Positions 63,673 to 64,000 of a DNA stretch of 64,000 nt are shown here, piece after piece. This DNA is from Isoetes taiwanensis (taxonomy: Eukaryota > Streptophyta > Lycopodiopsida > Isoetales > Isoetaceae). Positions within the stretch are counted from its first letter, which is position 1; every line of letters begins with the position of its first letter. The stretch is from positions 3,140,356 through 3,204,355 of the forward strand of contig JAJEKV010000019.1 of the NCBI GenBank assembly GCA_021234155.1, in the 5' to 3' direction. A program made the translations under genes and the position numbers. The notes beneath the pieces are model-generated. The model was not told the DNA's origin. It made no database searches and worked only from the letters and a program-made list of their open reading frames with translations.

Positions 63673-64000
63673 CACTCTAGAAATACTATTTAGTACACCT
63701 CATCAAATACAGCACCGAAATCATAGAAAAACCTTAGTAAAAATCGTACAAAAACATAAAAAAAACCCCTGTTATTATGCTACATATTCACAACAAATAA
63801 GTACCATTAACATAAATCATTACATCCAACAATTACAAATTAAAATCCCCCTGAAACCCCCTTACCAACCGTTTAAGCATACAAATAAACTTGCTTAAGC
63901 CGTTTCAAGGCATAAAGCTCCTTTTCGGCACTACTGGACCGTATCCTGGTTTTAGCACAAATATATCTACCTCCTTAAAATGCAGAAATGACTAAAGGAA
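63673..64000. repeat. Chimeric repeat block at the right edge
   Basis: 63673-63793 is a direct copy of 58165-58290. 63795-63866 is an inverted copy of the interrupted repeat at 58940-59009/61135-61155. 63861-64000 is a direct copy of 62830-62970. The three joined blocks show how these repeats were combined in a compact unoccupied form. Confidence 0.75.

Overview
This window looks like a piece of a large, transposon-rich land-plant nuclear genome. The evidence is plant-style introns (GT..AG, T-rich acceptors), Ty3/gypsy elements with plant-type Gag-Pol, Helitrons with a Rep/Pif1-like helicase, non-LTR elements, several foldback/TIR DNA elements and AT-rich spacers. I cannot name the species. 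A fern, other seed-free plant or gymnosperm would fit the depth of nesting, but that is inference. I found no intact ordinary host gene and no RNA gene.

Layout. 120-2188 and 17346-19192 (+) are the two halves of a decayed multi-exon locus: an N-terminal exon pair, a coiled coil with a RING-like Cys/His cluster, linker exons, an FCP1/NIF-type HAD phosphatase-like domain and a C48 (Ulp1/SENP) protease domain with His-Asp-Cys visible. The halves are split by a 15.1-kb composite Ty3/gypsy element on the minus strand (2194-17340; LTR - internal - LTR - partial internal - truncated LTR), flanked by one CCTTC target-site duplication. Its polyprotein order is unusual: Gag - protease - extra RNase H - RT - native RNase H (catalytic Asp lost) - integrase. 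19196-25261 is probably a first Helitron (minus strand; 3' end clear, 5' end uncertain) holding a broken DDE-like transposase gene and a strand-switching GT/AC minisatellite. 25.3-28.0 kb holds a LINE fragment, two MITEs and a foldback element.

29848-40174 is a full-length, frame-broken Helitron (minus strand) with Rep and Pif1-like helicase segments and at least one captured, intron-containing host gene fragment (38.4-39.7 kb). 40.2-45.0 kb has internal duplications and no recognisable gene. 45.0-45.8 kb has two chromovirus fragments in opposite orientation. 46444-52514 and 59010-61130 are two members of a TIR element family carrying a subterminal array of the 18-bp palindrome CGGTATAAATTTATACCG. 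54.2-56.1 kb is a LINE split by a 284-bp MITE of the same family as the one at 26660. The right end (58.1-64.0 kb) is a mosaic of direct and inverted duplications, one of which supplies a probable empty site for the 59-kb element.

A technical point matters for every reading frame here. Where two copies of the same retroelement sequence can be compared, differences cluster at CTG/CAG trinucleotides, often as CTG to CCG, CAG to CGG/CGT, or small indels. That pattern suggests systematic consensus errors at methylated CHG sites. Many apparent frameshifts in the transposons may therefore be assembly artefacts rather than mutations.
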